Shown in pieces: positions 36,496-45,956 of a stretch of 64,000 nucleotides of DNA. The stretch spans positions 372,001-436,000 of the forward strand of contig NZ_JAJFZN010000001.1 in assembly GCF_020731145.1 (NCBI RefSeq), in the 5' to 3' direction. The translations under genes were made by a program, and so were the position numbers. The notes under the pieces are model-generated. The model did not search any database. It saw nothing but the letters and a program-made list of their open reading frames with translations, and had not been told where the DNA came from. Source of the DNA: Sneathiella sp. HT1-7. GTDB lineage: Bacteria > Pseudomonadota > Alphaproteobacteria > Sneathiellales > Sneathiellaceae. Within the stretch, counting starts at the first letter, position 1. The number at the start of each line of letters is the position of its first letter.

Positions 36496-37602
36496 TTGTT
36501 TGCCTATATTTTGAGACGTATCCTTCTCATGATACCGACATTATTTGGCATCATGGTTCTCAATTTTGTGGTTATCCAGTTCGCTCCCGGCGGGCCGATC
36601 GAACAAATCATCGCAGAAATTCAAGGAACGGCCGTTGGCGCCACGGCGCGCATCGGCGGCAGCGGCACAGGCGATACGGGCGGTGGCGGCAGTGCGTCCG
36701 CTGGCTTGGGATCAGAGAGCAGCTATCGCGGTGCGCAAGGGCTAGATCCGGAGTTTATCAAGGAGTTGGAGGTTCAGTTCGGCTTCGACAAACCCGCTTA
36801 TGAGCGGTTCTTCTTAATGATGAAGAATTACCTGATGTTCGATTTCGGCACGAGCTATTTCCGCGATGAAACTGTCGTTAATCTGGTGATTGAAAAACTC
36901 CCCGTATCCATCTCTATCGGACTCTGGACAACACTTCTGGTTTATCTGATCTCTATTCCGCTTGGAATTGCGAAAGCGGTCCGTGATGGCACAAAATTCG
37001 ACATCTGGACGAGCAGCCTGGTGATTGTCGGCAATGCGATCCCGAGTTTTCTGTTTGCCGTCGCGCTGATCGTCCTTTTCGCGGGTGGCTCCTATTTCAA
37101 CTGGTTCCCGTTACGAGGCCTAACATCTGATAATTGGGAACAGCTCAGTACATTCGGCAAGATAACGGACTATCTCTGGCATATCGCTCTGCCGGTGACG
37201 GCATTGGTGATCGGCGGTTTTGCAGCCCTGACCCAGCTTACCAAAAACTCATTTCTCGACCAGATCGGCCAGCAATATGTGCTTACTGCCCGTGCGAAGG
37301 GTTTGAGTGAACGTCGCGTGCTCTACGGGCATGTTTTCCGCAACGCCATGCTGATCGTGATTGCGGGGTTCCCAAGCGCCTTTATTGGCATCCTCTTTAC
37401 CGGATCTTTATTGATTGAGGTGATTTTCAGTCTCGACGGGCTTGGCCTACTCGGGTTCGAGGCGGCAATCAACCGCGACTATCCAGTGATATTTGCAACG
37501 GTCTATGTGTTCGCACTTCTCGGCCTGATCATGAATCTAGTGGGCGATTTGACCTACACCCTCGTCGACCCCCGAATTGATTTCGAAGCTAGGGAGGCAT
37601 AG
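36496..37602 (+). CDS. yejB: microcin C/peptide ABC transporter permease YejB
   Basis: 368-residue inner-membrane permease (BPD_transp_1) with N-terminal [19 protein letters not shown], a long periplasmic loop and five further helices. The EAA-type loop for the ATPase is [20 protein letters not shown]. Residues about 50-85 hold the Gly/Ser-rich insertion characteristic of YejB. TTG 36496 is the start, with AGAGGAG ahead. Spaced 29 bp from the binding protein and 3 bp from yejE. Confidence 0.94.
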   Translation: MFAYILRRILLMIPTLFGIMVLNFVVIQFAPGGPIEQIIAEIQGTAVGATARIGGSGTGDTGGGGSASAGLGSESSYRGAQGLDPEFIKELEVQFGFDKPAYERFFLMMKNYLMFDFGTSYFRDETVVNLVIEKLPVSISIGLWTTLLVYLISIPLGIAKAVRDGTKFDIWTSSLVIVGNAIPSFLFAVALIVLFAGGSYFNWFPLRGLTSDNWEQLSTFGKITDYLWHIALPVTALVIGGFAALTQLTKNSFLDQIGQQYVLTARAKGLSERRVLYGHVFRNAMLIVIAGFPSAFIGILFTGSLLIEVIFSLDGLGLLGFEAAINRDYPVIFATVYVFALLGLIMNLVGDLTYTLVDPRIDFEAREA

Positions 37603-37605
37603 ACC

Positions 37606-38631
37606 ATGACCCTCTCCGCCATCAATCGGCGCCGTCTGAATAACTTTAAGGCCAATCGTCGCGGCTATTGGTCGATGATCTTTTTCGTTTTGCTGTTTGT
37701 GATTTCTTTATTCGCGGAACTGATTGCAAATGACAAACCTCTCGTTGTTTCCTACCAAGACCAGCTATATTTCCCCTTTCTCATCGCCTATCCGGAAACA
37801 GCGTTTGGTGGCGACTTTGAAACAGAAGCGGATTATCGCGACCCTTTCGTCGCCGATCTCATCAATGAAGATGGATGGCAAATCTGGCCGTTGATCCGAT
37901 ATAGCTACACAACGATCAATTACGATCTAACGTCCCCTGCCCCCTCACCCCCGGATGCGGAGAACTGGCTCGGAACCGATGATCAGGGCCGCGATGTGCT
38001 TGCGCGGGTGATTTATGGCTATCGTATTTCTGTTGCCTTTGGCGTGATCCTCACGATTTTCAGTTCAATCATCGGCGTTACTGCCGGGGCCGTGCAGGGA
38101 TATTTCGGCGGATGGACGGACCTGATATTCCAGCGACTGCTGGAGATATGGGGTGGTATGCCGAGTCTCTATATCCTTATAATTCTCGCCGCTCTGATAG
38201 AACCAAGCTTCCTGATCCTGCTTGCGCTACTGCTTCTGTTCAGCTGGCCCAGCCTTGTTGGTGTGGTACGGGCGGAATTCCTGCGCTCTCGCAATTTCGA
38301 CTATGTCCGGGCGGCACGGGCGCTTGGCGTGCGTGACAGGGTGATCATGTTCAAACATCTGTTGCCGAACTCCATGGTATCGGCGCTCACCTTCCTGCCC
38401 TTCATCCTGACGGGTTCCATTGTCAGCCTGACCTCTCTCGATTTTCTTGGCCTAGGCCTGCCGCCGGGCTCCCCTTCCCTCGGTGAACTACTAGCTCAGG
38501 GCAAAGCCAATCTACAGGCACCCTGGCTCGGCATTACGGCATTCCTGACCCTGTCAATCATGTTGACCCTTGCCTTCTTTATGCAGGAAGGCATTCGCGA
38601 TGCCTTTGATCCAAGAAAGACGTTTCAGTAA
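37606..38631 (+). CDS. yejE: microcin C/peptide ABC transporter permease YejE
   Basis: 341-residue permease; N-terminal NRRRLNNFKANRRGYWSMIFF is the OppC_N-type segment, followed by a periplasmic stretch and five helices. The EAA loop is AARALGVRDRVIMFKHLLPNS. GTDDQGRDVLARVIYGYRIS is a strong family signature. Its last base is shared with the yejF start (TAATG). Confidence 0.95.
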   Translation: MTLSAINRRRLNNFKANRRGYWSMIFFVLLFVISLFAELIANDKPLVVSYQDQLYFPFLIAYPETAFGGDFETEADYRDPFVADLINEDGWQIWPLIRYSYTTINYDLTSPAPSPPDAENWLGTDDQGRDVLARVIYGYRISVAFGVILTIFSSIIGVTAGAVQGYFGGWTDLIFQRLLEIWGGMPSLYILIILAALIEPSFLILLALLLLFSWPSLVGVVRAEFLRSRNFDYVRAARALGVRDRVIMFKHLLPNSMVSALTFLPFILTGSIVSLTSLDFLGLGLPPGSPSLGELLAQGKANLQAPWLGITAFLTLSIMLTLAFFMQEGIRDAFDPRKTFQ

Positions 38632-40253
38632 TGGTACTTGTTGAAATTAACGATCTATGGGTCACTTTCAAATCTGACGGCAAGGATGTGCCGGCTGTAA
38701 AAGGCGTCTCCTTCAATATCGAAAAAGGGGAGACCCTCGCCCTTGTTGGAGAAAGCGGCTCGGGCAAGTCGGTCACCGCACTCAGCATCCTGCAACTTCT
38801 GCCCTATCCCCTCGCCAAGCACCCGAAGGGGTCCATCAAGATAAACGGGGAGGAAGTTGTCGGACGACCGCAGAAAGAGATGCGAAATTTCCGGGGAAAT
38901 CATGTTTCCATGATTTTTCAGGAGCCAATGACCTCCCTCAATCCGCTGCATACGATAGAAAAACAAATTAACGAGACCCTTCTCGTCCATAAGGGGATGA
39001 GCCAGAAGGAAGCCGCCGTGCGCGTGCGGGAACTTCTGGAGATGGTCGGATTGGACGCCATAGACGAACGGCTCAATGCTTATCCCCATCAGCTTTCTGG
39101 TGGTCAGCGCCAGCGCGTGATGATTGCCATGGCGCTCGCCAATGAGCCAGACTTGTTGATCGCAGACGAGCCGACCACCGCCCTCGACGTGACAATCCAA
39201 GCGCAAATACTTGAGCTCCTGATGGATTTGCAAAAAAGGCTTGGCATGGCGATTTTGCTGATCACCCATGATCTCGGCATTGTCCGGAAGATGGCAAAAG
39301 ACGTGTGTGTCATGACACAGGGCGAAATTGTCGAAGCCAATAACGCGAAGGAATTATTCTCCCGTCCGCGTCATGAATATACGCAAATGCTGCTGGAGGC
39401 GGAGCCCAAGGGCCTTCCCCTTCGCAAGAATGACGCTTTGCCCGACGTGATATCCTGCAAAAACCTAAAAGTCTATTTTCCGATCAAAAAAGGTCTGCTC
39501 AAGCGAGTTGCAGATTATGTCCGCGCAGTTGATAATATTTCTGTCAATGTAAAACAGGGACATACGGTTGGTATTGTCGGGGAAAGCGGTTCAGGCAAGT
39601 CGACATTGGGCCTTGCCATGCTTCGACTCATTTCTTCGGAAGGTGAAATTAAGTTCAATGGACAATCAATCGAGGACGCAAGCTGGAAGGATCTCCGACC
39701 GTTGCGTGCGGAAATGCAGATTGTTTTTCAGGATCCCTACTCAAGCCTTAGCCCTCGGCTTTCGGTCGGGCAGATAATTGAGGAGGGCGTGATTGTCCAT
39801 GAAGGGCATGGCAACCGGCTGGAACGGCGAGATAGAATATCCGAGGTTTTGAAAGAAGTCGGCATTCCGCCAGATGCGCAGGATCGCTACCCCCATGAAT
39901 TTTCGGGTGGACAGCGTCAACGGATCGCCATCGCCCGCGCGCTTATCCTCAAGCCAAAGTTTATCGTTCTGGACGAGCCGACCTCAGCGCTGGATATGTC
40001 CGTCCAGGCGCAAATTGTCGATCTGTTGCGGGACCTGCAGAATCGCCATAATCTGACCTATCTGTTCATCAGCCACGACCTTAAAGTCGTCCGCGCCATC
40101 GCCGATAGCGTCCTTGTGATGCGTGGTGGTAAAATTGTTGAACAGGGTCCTGCGGCACAAATCTTTGACAATCCTGAAACAGACTATACAAAGGCCTTGA
40201 TGAAGGCGGCGTTTGATTTGGAAACGGCCTCCGCCGGTGTAGTTAACAGTTAA
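38631..40253 (+). CDS. yejF: microcin C/peptide ABC transporter, fused double ATPase YejF
   Basis: 540 residues with two complete ATPase domains. Each has Walker A (GESGSGKS), signature (LSGGQRQRV and FSGGQRQRI) and Walker B ([12 protein letters not shown] and [12 protein letters not shown]). Such fusions power the heterodimeric YejBE permease. Ends the five-gene yej unit (32738-40253). The following dehydrogenase lies 30 bp on with its own GGAGAAG site. Confidence 0.96.
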   Translation: MVLVEINDLWVTFKSDGKDVPAVKGVSFNIEKGETLALVGESGSGKSVTALSILQLLPYPLAKHPKGSIKINGEEVVGRPQKEMRNFRGNHVSMIFQEPMTSLNPLHTIEKQINETLLVHKGMSQKEAAVRVRELLEMVGLDAIDERLNAYPHQLSGGQRQRVMIAMALANEPDLLIADEPTTALDVTIQAQILELLMDLQKRLGMAILLITHDLGIVRKMAKDVCVMTQGEIVEANNAKELFSRPRHEYTQMLLEAEPKGLPLRKNDALPDVISCKNLKVYFPIKKGLLKRVADYVRAVDNISVNVKQGHTVGIVGESGSGKSTLGLAMLRLISSEGEIKFNGQSIEDASWKDLRPLRAEMQIVFQDPYSSLSPRLSVGQIIEEGVIVHEGHGNRLERRDRISEVLKEVGIPPDAQDRYPHEFSGGQRQRIAIARALILKPKFIVLDEPTSALDMSVQAQIVDLLRDLQNRHNLTYLFISHDLKVVRAIADSVLVMRGGKIVEQGPAAQIFDNPETDYTKALMKAAFDLETASAGVVNS

Positions 40254-40283
40254 GGTGTCGATACAAGATACCGGAGAAGAAAT

Positions 40284-41213
40284 ATGGCCCTATTGTTTAA
40301 AAGTAATATTGATCGTGCAGACTGGTGGCGGCGTGAACTCGGCAAATATATCCCGGATCTAGACGTTCGTATCTGGCCAGATATCGGCAATCCGGATGAA
40401 ATCAAATACGCACTTTGCTGGAAAATGCCGCACGGGGAATTGGCAAAATTGAAAAATTTACAAGCCGTGTATTCCCTTGGCGCCGGTGTCGATCATTTGC
40501 TGGCTGATCCTGATTTTCCGCGCCATCTGCCCTTTTCTCGGACTGTTGATCCAAACCTGACCGGCCGGATGACCGAGTATGTTGCCCAACATGTTCTTAA
40601 TCACCACCGCTTCTGCCACGCTTATGACGCGCAGCAGCGTGACCATGTCTGGAAAGAACATTTTGCACCGTTCGCCAGTGATCGGAAAGTTGGTATACTC
40701 GGGATGGGAGAGCTTGGTGGCGGCGCAGCAGAAGCGCTCAGCTTCCTAAAATTTGATGTCGCAGGCTGGAGTCGGTCAGAAAAGAAACTAGACGGAGTAG
40801 AGAGCTTCTTTGGTGACGACCAACTCGATGCCTTCCTTGCCCGTACAGAGATTCTGGTCTGTCTACTTCCTCTAACACCACAGACCAAAGACATCCTGAA
40901 TGCCGACCTGTTTGCTAAACTGCCGAAGGGTGCAGGCATTATCAATGCGGGGCGCGGCCCTCATCTCTTGGAAGAAGACCTGATTCCAGCACTCGATAGC
41001 GGTCAGCTCTCTGCCGCAACCCTTGATGTGTTTCACGTGGAACCTATGGCGGAGGATCACCCTTTCTGGGATCATCCGAAAATCCGCATCACGCCGCATG
41101 TCGCAAGCATTTCAGACCCGGCAAGCGTCGCGAAGCTGGTTGCCGAAAATATCATCCGCACGGATAAAGGCGAAGATCTGCTCCATGCCGTGGACGTTGA
41201 AAAAGGATACTAA
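40284..41213 (+). CDS. D-2-hydroxyacid dehydrogenase, GhrA-like (glyoxylate/hydroxypyruvate reductase A)
   Basis: 309 residues. The NAD(P)-binding fold carries VGILGMGELGGGAAEAL with W-S-R after the second strand (GWSRSEKK), favouring NADPH. Catalytic Arg, Glu and His are in GAGVDHLL, LDVFHVEPMAEDHPFW and ITPHVAS. GhrA-type enzymes reduce glyoxylate and hydroxypyruvate. It directly follows the yej operon and may be cotranscribed, though a functional link is not evident. Confidence 0.9.
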   Translation: MALLFKSNIDRADWWRRELGKYIPDLDVRIWPDIGNPDEIKYALCWKMPHGELAKLKNLQAVYSLGAGVDHLLADPDFPRHLPFSRTVDPNLTGRMTEYVAQHVLNHHRFCHAYDAQQRDHVWKEHFAPFASDRKVGILGMGELGGGAAEALSFLKFDVAGWSRSEKKLDGVESFFGDDQLDAFLARTEILVCLLPLTPQTKDILNADLFAKLPKGAGIINAGRGPHLLEEDLIPALDSGQLSAATLDVFHVEPMAEDHPFWDHPKIRITPHVASISDPASVAKLVAENIIRTDKGEDLLHAVDVEKGY

Positions 41214-41243
41214 GAAATGACTGATCAAGGTCGGAGATAAGGA

Positions 41244-41855
41244 ATGAGCATTGAATTTCTTCTCACGACCCTGATCGTTACCATCGCGCCAGGAACCGGC
41301 GTTCTTTACACCTTGGCAGTCGGCCTGACAGATGGCGCCAAGGCAGGCATCGCGGCAGCGTTTGGCTGCACCCTCGGTATTTTACCCAGTATCTTGGCCT
41401 GCATGTTTGGTGTTGCAGCACTCCTCCATACGAGTGCGCTGGCCTTTCAAATTCTGAAATACGCCGGTGTTGCATACCTGCTCTATCTCGCCTGGCAAAC
41501 CATAAAGAATTCCGAAAGTCTGGACGTGACGATTAAAGAGAAAAACGCCGATTATTGGCGGATTGCCCGCAAAGGCACACTGATTAATATCCTGAATCCA
41601 AAGCTGACGATTTTCTTTCTCGCCTTCCTGCCTCAGTTTATCCCGGCATCAGCCGGCAATCCAAGTTTGATCATCGCCGTGCATGGCGCAGTATTCATGG
41701 TCATTACTTTTTTAGTATTTGTGCTTTACGGCCTTTTCGCGTCGAAAATACGTCGCTATTTACAGAGTACGCCCAAGGTCGTTCGCGGGATACAGTACGG
41801 CATTGCAGCAACATTTGCGGGACTCGGGTTGAAGCTGGCACTTACCGATCGATAA
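41244..41855 (+). CDS. LysE/RhtB family amino-acid exporter
   Basis: 203-residue inner-membrane protein with six predicted helices; the N-terminal PGTGVLYTLAVGLTDGAKAG and INILNPKLTIFFLAFLPQF are family signatures. Exports amino acids or derivatives; the specific substrate is unknown. GGAG and AAGG precede the ATG. Ends 3 bp before the stop of the convergent M17 aminopeptidase. Confidence 0.92.
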   Translation: MSIEFLLTTLIVTIAPGTGVLYTLAVGLTDGAKAGIAAAFGCTLGILPSILACMFGVAALLHTSALAFQILKYAGVAYLLYLAWQTIKNSESLDVTIKEKNADYWRIARKGTLINILNPKLTIFFLAFLPQFIPASAGNPSLIIAVHGAVFMVITFLVFVLYGLFASKIRRYLQSTPKVVRGIQYGIAATFAGLGLKLALTDR

Positions 41856-41858
41856 AAC

Positions 41859-43241
41859 TCACGACTTACCGTAGCGTTCCTTGATCAGAGCGAACAGCGC
41901 GCGCATAGCAAAAGCCTCCCCGCCGACAGGGCGACCGGGACGGCTTCTTACATTATAAGCCATAACATCGAAATGAACCCAGCTCTTGGCTTTCTCAACA
42001 AACTCTTTGAGGAAAAGTCCTGCGGTAATCGCACCCCCGTACCCGCCAGCGCCTGCATTATTCATATCTGCAAACTTGCTGTCGATCAAATGCCGATAGT
42101 CATCCCATAGTGGCAACCGCCAGACCGGATCTTTTTCCTTTTCGCTATGGTTGGCTATATCCGCAAAAAGCGCATCGTCATCCGTGAAAGTCGCGGCAAT
42201 TTCAGTTCCAACTGCAACTCTTGCAGCCCCCGTCAGCGTCGCCATATCGATCAGGAGATCGGGTTCCTCTTCATCGGCGGCGGCAAGTGCATCGGCGAGT
42301 ATAAGCCGTCCTTCCGCATCCGTGTTACCAATTTCTACGGTTTTACCCTTTCGGCTGATCAGGATATCGCCGGGGTGGAAAGCATTTCCGGAAATGGAGT
42401 TTTCAACTGCCGGAATTATTACGCGCAACCGTATGGGCAGGTTTGCGTCCATAATCATATGCGCAAGACCCAGCACTGTTGCCGCGCCACCCATATCCTT
42501 CTTCATCATCAGCATACCGGCCGCTGATTTGATATCGAGACCGCCGGTGTCAAAACAAACACCCTTACCAACCAAGGTTACTTTCGGCGCATCTTTATCG
42601 CCCCAGTTTATGTCAATCAGGCGCGGTGCGTCCGCCGCCGCGCGCCCAACGGCATGAACCATGGGAAAATGATAGGTGAGCAAATCTTCACCGACGATAT
42701 TTTCTTGTTCAGCCTCAAACTCTCCGGCGACTTGTGATGCCGCGGCCTCAAGCGCGGAGGGACCGAGATCTCCGGCGGGTAGGTTGACCAGATCACGCAC
42801 CAGAGTAACGGCCTTGACCGTACGCGCGACCATGTCTTTATCCGCCCCATCCGGCAGCATCAGCGTCGCATATTTCTTATCGTCTTTTTTATACCGGTCG
42901 AACGAATAGGTGCCGAGAGACCAGCCGATGGCAACGTCCGTCGCTTCTTTGTCTGTAAATTCTGCTGTGACGGCATAGGTTCCCTTCGGGAGCGTTGACG
43001 GCAAATCCGCGAGTGACCAGATATTCCAGTCGCCATCTTTTACATAGATAACCGCCTCGATATCGCCTGCGGCCCCTGGCAACAGCAGCGTCTTACCTCC
43101 AACGGCCTCATAATCTTGAGAGTCAATCCAACCTTTATGAAAGTCAGATTGCGCCGTAAGCCATTCAGCGAAATTTTCTTTCTCGACAATGATTATCGGC
43201 TTGGGGTCGGAATTGGACGTTGCGGCGACAAATGGTATCAC
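41859..43241 (-). CDS. M17 leucyl aminopeptidase family protein
   Basis: 460 residues. The catalytic C-terminal domain has GKGVCFDTGGLDIKS (metal-binding Lys and Asp), MKKDMGGAA and the NTDAEGRLILADAL signature with the metal-binding Asp and Glu. The N-terminal domain is shorter and divergent, as in the PepB-like branch. Cytoplasmic hexamer that removes N-terminal residues from peptides. The start is GTG 43241 behind AGGAG. Fits with the nearby peptide transporters. Separate from the TAXI gene by 106 bp. Confidence 0.93.
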   Translation of the reverse strand: MIPFVAATSNSDPKPIIIVEKENFAEWLTAQSDFHKGWIDSQDYEAVGGKTLLLPGAAGDIEAVIYVKDGDWNIWSLADLPSTLPKGTYAVTAEFTDKEATDVAIGWSLGTYSFDRYKKDDKKYATLMLPDGADKDMVARTVKAVTLVRDLVNLPAGDLGPSALEAAASQVAGEFEAEQENIVGEDLLTYHFPMVHAVGRAAADAPRLIDINWGDKDAPKVTLVGKGVCFDTGGLDIKSAAGMLMMKKDMGGAATVLGLAHMIMDANLPIRLRVIIPAVENSISGNAFHPGDILISRKGKTVEIGNTDAEGRLILADALAAADEEEPDLLIDMATLTGAARVAVGTEIAATFTDDDALFADIANHSEKEKDPVWRLPLWDDYRHLIDSKFADMNNAGAGGYGGAITAGLFLKEFVEKAKSWVHFDVMAYNVRSRPGRPVGGEAFAMRALFALIKERYGKS

Positions 43242-43347
43242 AATGCTCTCCTGATGATTTTAGGCGACCTTATCAAAGCCGTATTCGGGCGACAACATCT
43301 ATCGCGTCGCGCCAGTCAAAGAGCATACAAAAGACCCCCGCGTCATC

Positions 43348-44403
43348 CTAGTCAGTAATAATACCTATTTCCTTATAATAGCGTTCTGCTCCGGGATGTA
43401 GCGGTGTTGAAACTCCCTTAAGGGCCGTATCGAGATGTATCAGCAAACCCTTCGCATGTCCGCGGTCAAGAAGATGTCGGTTTTTCGAATGCCAAAGTGC
43501 ACGAGAAATTTCATAGACCAGGTCTTCCGATACATTCTCATTCACGATCCATTGGGTGCTGACGGCAAGGGTTGGTACGCTCTCAATATCCCGATACGTA
43601 CCGGCTGGAATCTGGGAAACCGAGTAATAACCATGATCGGCGACAAACTTATCCGCAATTTCCCCATTGATGGGCAATAATTCAATTTTTTCAACATCGG
43701 CAAGCTCCGACACCGCCGTAACCGGATACCCGGCGACCAGAAAAAACGCGTCCAACTTATCCGTTTTCATCAGGGTGACGGATTTATCCGGATTGGCAGA
43801 AACAGCATCAATATCTTTTACCGAAAGACCATACGCCTTCAAAATTTCCTTGGCATTTTCACGGGTTCCCGAGCCCGGCACGTCAATCGACACACGTTTT
43901 CCTTTTAAGTCCTTCACGCTTTTTATGTCAGCGCCGCGGCGGACAACAAGGTGAACATCCTCGGGATACAGATTAGCAATCACCCGAAGAGAGGTGACAG
44001 GTTCTTTCTCACTATAAACACCAGTGCCATTATATGCGGCGGCAACTGTATCCGACTGGGCAAGTGCAGTATCAAAATAGCCTCTTGTGACACCATAAAT
44101 ATTGTCCACGGACCCATGAGTCGTCTGTGCCGTTGCAATCAGGCCCGGAACGCCACAGGAACCTCCGTCTTCACACCCCCGGCTTCCCGGCGGGTTGGAG
44201 ATAACTGAAGCCAGTAGTGTTCCAATGGGGTAATATGTTCCGGCAGTGGACCCCGTCCCAATGCGCAGGAAGTAGACATTCTGGGCAAGGGCACTTCCAA
44301 CATAAAGCATCATCAGCGTCAAACTGAACCCTATCACGGTCGCGCGTTTTATAGACTTTACGTTTATAATGATCCCATCCTCCTGACATTCCGATATCAC
44401 CAC
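43348..44403 (-). CDS. TAXI-family TRAP transporter solute-binding protein
   Basis: Periplasmic binding protein of the TAXI group: FLRIGTGSTAGTYYPIGTLLA, PGLIATAQTTHGSVDNI and KGKRVSIDVPGSGTRENA. Up to 351 residues. TAXI proteins normally work with a fused DctQM membrane subunit, which is absent here. The start is uncertain. GTG 44403 has no ribosome binding site and lies inside a 30-bp palindrome. A perfect AGGAGG (44384-44379) is followed in frame only by ATC 44373, ATT 44370 and ATA; ATT at 8-base spacing would give a normal signal peptide of about 28 residues ending VGSALA. The ATG touching that AGGAGG is out of frame. Confidence 0.88.
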   Translation of the reverse strand: MVISECQEDGIIINVKSIKRATVIGFSLTLMMLYVGSALAQNVYFLRIGTGSTAGTYYPIGTLLASVISNPPGSRGCEDGGSCGVPGLIATAQTTHGSVDNIYGVTRGYFDTALAQSDTVAAAYNGTGVYSEKEPVTSLRVIANLYPEDVHLVVRRGADIKSVKDLKGKRVSIDVPGSGTRENAKEILKAYGLSVKDIDAVSANPDKSVTLMKTDKLDAFFLVAGYPVTAVSELADVEKIELLPINGEIADKFVADHGYYSVSQIPAGTYRDIESVPTLAVSTQWIVNENVSEDLVYEISRALWHSKNRHLLDRGHAKGLLIHLDTALKGVSTPLHPGAERYYKEIGIITD

Positions 44404-44427
44404 CCTATTATTAATAATAGGGTGGTG
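44398..44427. promoter_or_regulatory. perfect 30-bp palindrome
   Basis: Arms CACCACCCTATTATT and AATAATAGGGTGGTG, with no mismatch and no spacer, fill the gap between the receiver-protein gene (stop at 44452) and the TAXI gene. No U-tract follows on either strand, so a simple terminator is unlikely. The symmetry suits a dimeric repressor operator or an RNA hairpin controlling the TAXI ribosome binding site, which starts 14 bases further on. Confidence 0.6.
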
Positions 44428-44451
44428 TCGGGCAGAACAAAGTAAGATTTA

Positions 44452-45441
44452 TCAAAATGTGTGACTAATTTCGCCGTGGGCCCGACAGGCATCGACTTCC
44501 GAACGTTTCCGGGTATCGCTCACCTTCGCGGACACCTCCCGTATATCAAAGGCCAGCCCCGCAGTTTGGTGAAGTTCCCCGCAGGCCTTGTGAATTGCAT
44601 AAGGAATTTGTGACAATAACTCACGGTCGTTGTCTTTAAGCAATGCATTCTCCTTAACGATAGAATTCATAATATCTCCCAATGCCTGACACAAAGAGAT
44701 GACATGCACATGATCAGTTCCCTCAACACTGTCGATCAGCGCACTATTTCTCTGCTGCATGACACTAATCACGTCCTTGCGGTCTCCAAAGCTATCGGAC
44801 GAACCGGAGAGCAAAATAACGGCGGAGGAAAGACGCATCAATTGTTCTGAATAAGTTGAAATCCTGCGTTCTCTCACGACCTTCATCGCGCGTTTAATCG
44901 CTTCCGGTGTAGCGGCAAGCTCGGGTCGGTTCTCAACTTTCGCCTGTAGCGAATTCGGGACAATCATTGTTGGAACGTTCGATCTGCTTCTCAAGACATT
45001 GCGCCGATCTGGACCGAAGTAATCCGCCGTCACAACAAAGGGTTTGCGCGTCTCAACCAACCGCTTTAATCGCGAGAATATCTGCGTGCGGGACATTGGC
45101 CGGGTTATCAGGTCATCCGCGCCAGCATTAATTATCTCGCCAACCATGTTGGATTCCGAATTCCACAAAAACAGAATGACATTGATAAAGGGATCAAGCC
45201 CCATTTTGTGATTACGGATTTCCCGAATGACTTGATGTATGCCCGCACCAGCATCGGCTGTGTCCGCGAGGATGAGGTCATATTCCTCACGTTCCGCCAG
45301 CGCTGTAAATTGATAAAGGTCGGAGCAGGCTATAACCTCACCAAATCCGAGGTTAAGAAGGGCGCTTCTTGTGTTTTGGCGCAATGATGGTTCCGGGTCG
45401 AAAAGAAGCGCTGTTGCCGCCTTAAAACGGGGATCCAACAT
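44452..45441 (-). CDS. response-regulator-like protein with atypical receiver domain
   Basis: 329 residues. Positions 10-130 resemble a receiver: acidic residue Asp15 (LFDPE), candidate phospho-acceptor Asp60 (DLILADTAD) and GADDLITRP. The usual Thr/Ser of strand 4 seems replaced (ILFLW) and the usual Lys-Pro is Arg113-Pro, so switching may be altered or lost. DYFGPDRRN follows, a motif common after alphaproteobacterial receivers, then a helical C-terminal region (about 175-310) with no DNA-binding or enzyme motif. Its ATG shares one base with the PilZ stop (TGATG), so the two are translated together. Confidence 0.82.
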   Translation of the reverse strand: MLDPRFKAATALLFDPEPSLRQNTRSALLNLGFGEVIACSDLYQFTALAEREEYDLILADTADAGAGIHQVIREIRNHKMGLDPFINVILFLWNSESNMVGEIINAGADDLITRPMSRTQIFSRLKRLVETRKPFVVTADYFGPDRRNVLRSRSNVPTMIVPNSLQAKVENRPELAATPEAIKRAMKVVRERRISTYSEQLMRLSSAVILLSGSSDSFGDRKDVISVMQQRNSALIDSVEGTDHVHVISLCQALGDIMNSIVKENALLKDNDRELLSQIPYAIHKACGELHQTAGLAFDIREVSAKVSDTRKRSEVDACRAHGEISHTF

Positions 45442-45842
45442 CAGGGAAGTATATCGTTAAACCCAGGAATAAGTTCCTGAAGTTTTTCCTGTATCTTTTT
45501 TGGGTCTTCAGAAAACTGCAACCCAATTTTATTGCCACGCCGCCACACCAAATCGCAGCGAATGGCCCCCAGTTGTGACGCCTGCAAAAGAAGGTTGTTC
45601 TTTTCGAAGAATAGACCGTCGACATCAATTCTCGCACCGTTAGCCGATATGTCCTTGATGATGCCGCTAACTTCGCGCTCTTCTTCATGAAGGCAAGCGT
45701 GCCCTCGCTCCGCGCGGATGGTCGCGGGCCATGTTACATCGGCACGCCGGTAGCGGCGATCCGCTGCAGTGCCCGATTTCTTATGATCACACTCCACCTC
45801 AAGAGATCTCAACATTTTCTTGATGTCTTTGGCAATGATCAT
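45441..45842 (-). CDS. PilZ domain protein (c-di-GMP binding)
   Basis: 133 residues. The c-di-GMP signature is present: RRYRR (RxxxR) at about residues 29-33 and DISANGARI (D/NxSxxG) about 35 residues on, then a short beta-barrel ending GLQFSED. It should bind cyclic di-GMP and pass the signal on, perhaps to the receiver-like protein coupled directly downstream. No enzymatic domain is attached. A 114-bp gap upstream may hold a promoter; I see no strong boxes in it. Confidence 0.88.
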   Translation of the reverse strand: MIIAKDIKKMLRSLEVECDHKKSGTAADRRYRRADVTWPATIRAERGHACLHEEEREVSGIIKDISANGARIDVDGLFFEKNNLLLQASQLGAIRCDLVWRRGNKIGLQFSEDPKKIQEKLQELIPGFNDILP

Positions 45843-45956
45843 CTTGCTTCTCTGTAACCTGCTGGCTGAATTCTGTGCTGGAACTACCCTGCTCCTTGAA
45901 CCAAGGTCCAGTTAATCAAGAAATTGTTAATACTTCGCAAACTATTAGATAGAATC

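Noticed and set aside
44171-44389. 72-codon minus-strand frame covering the ATG that touches the AGGAGG ahead of the TAXI gene
   Set aside because: Spacing from AGGAGG to that ATG is zero and the frame overlaps the TAXI coding sequence without conserved content.
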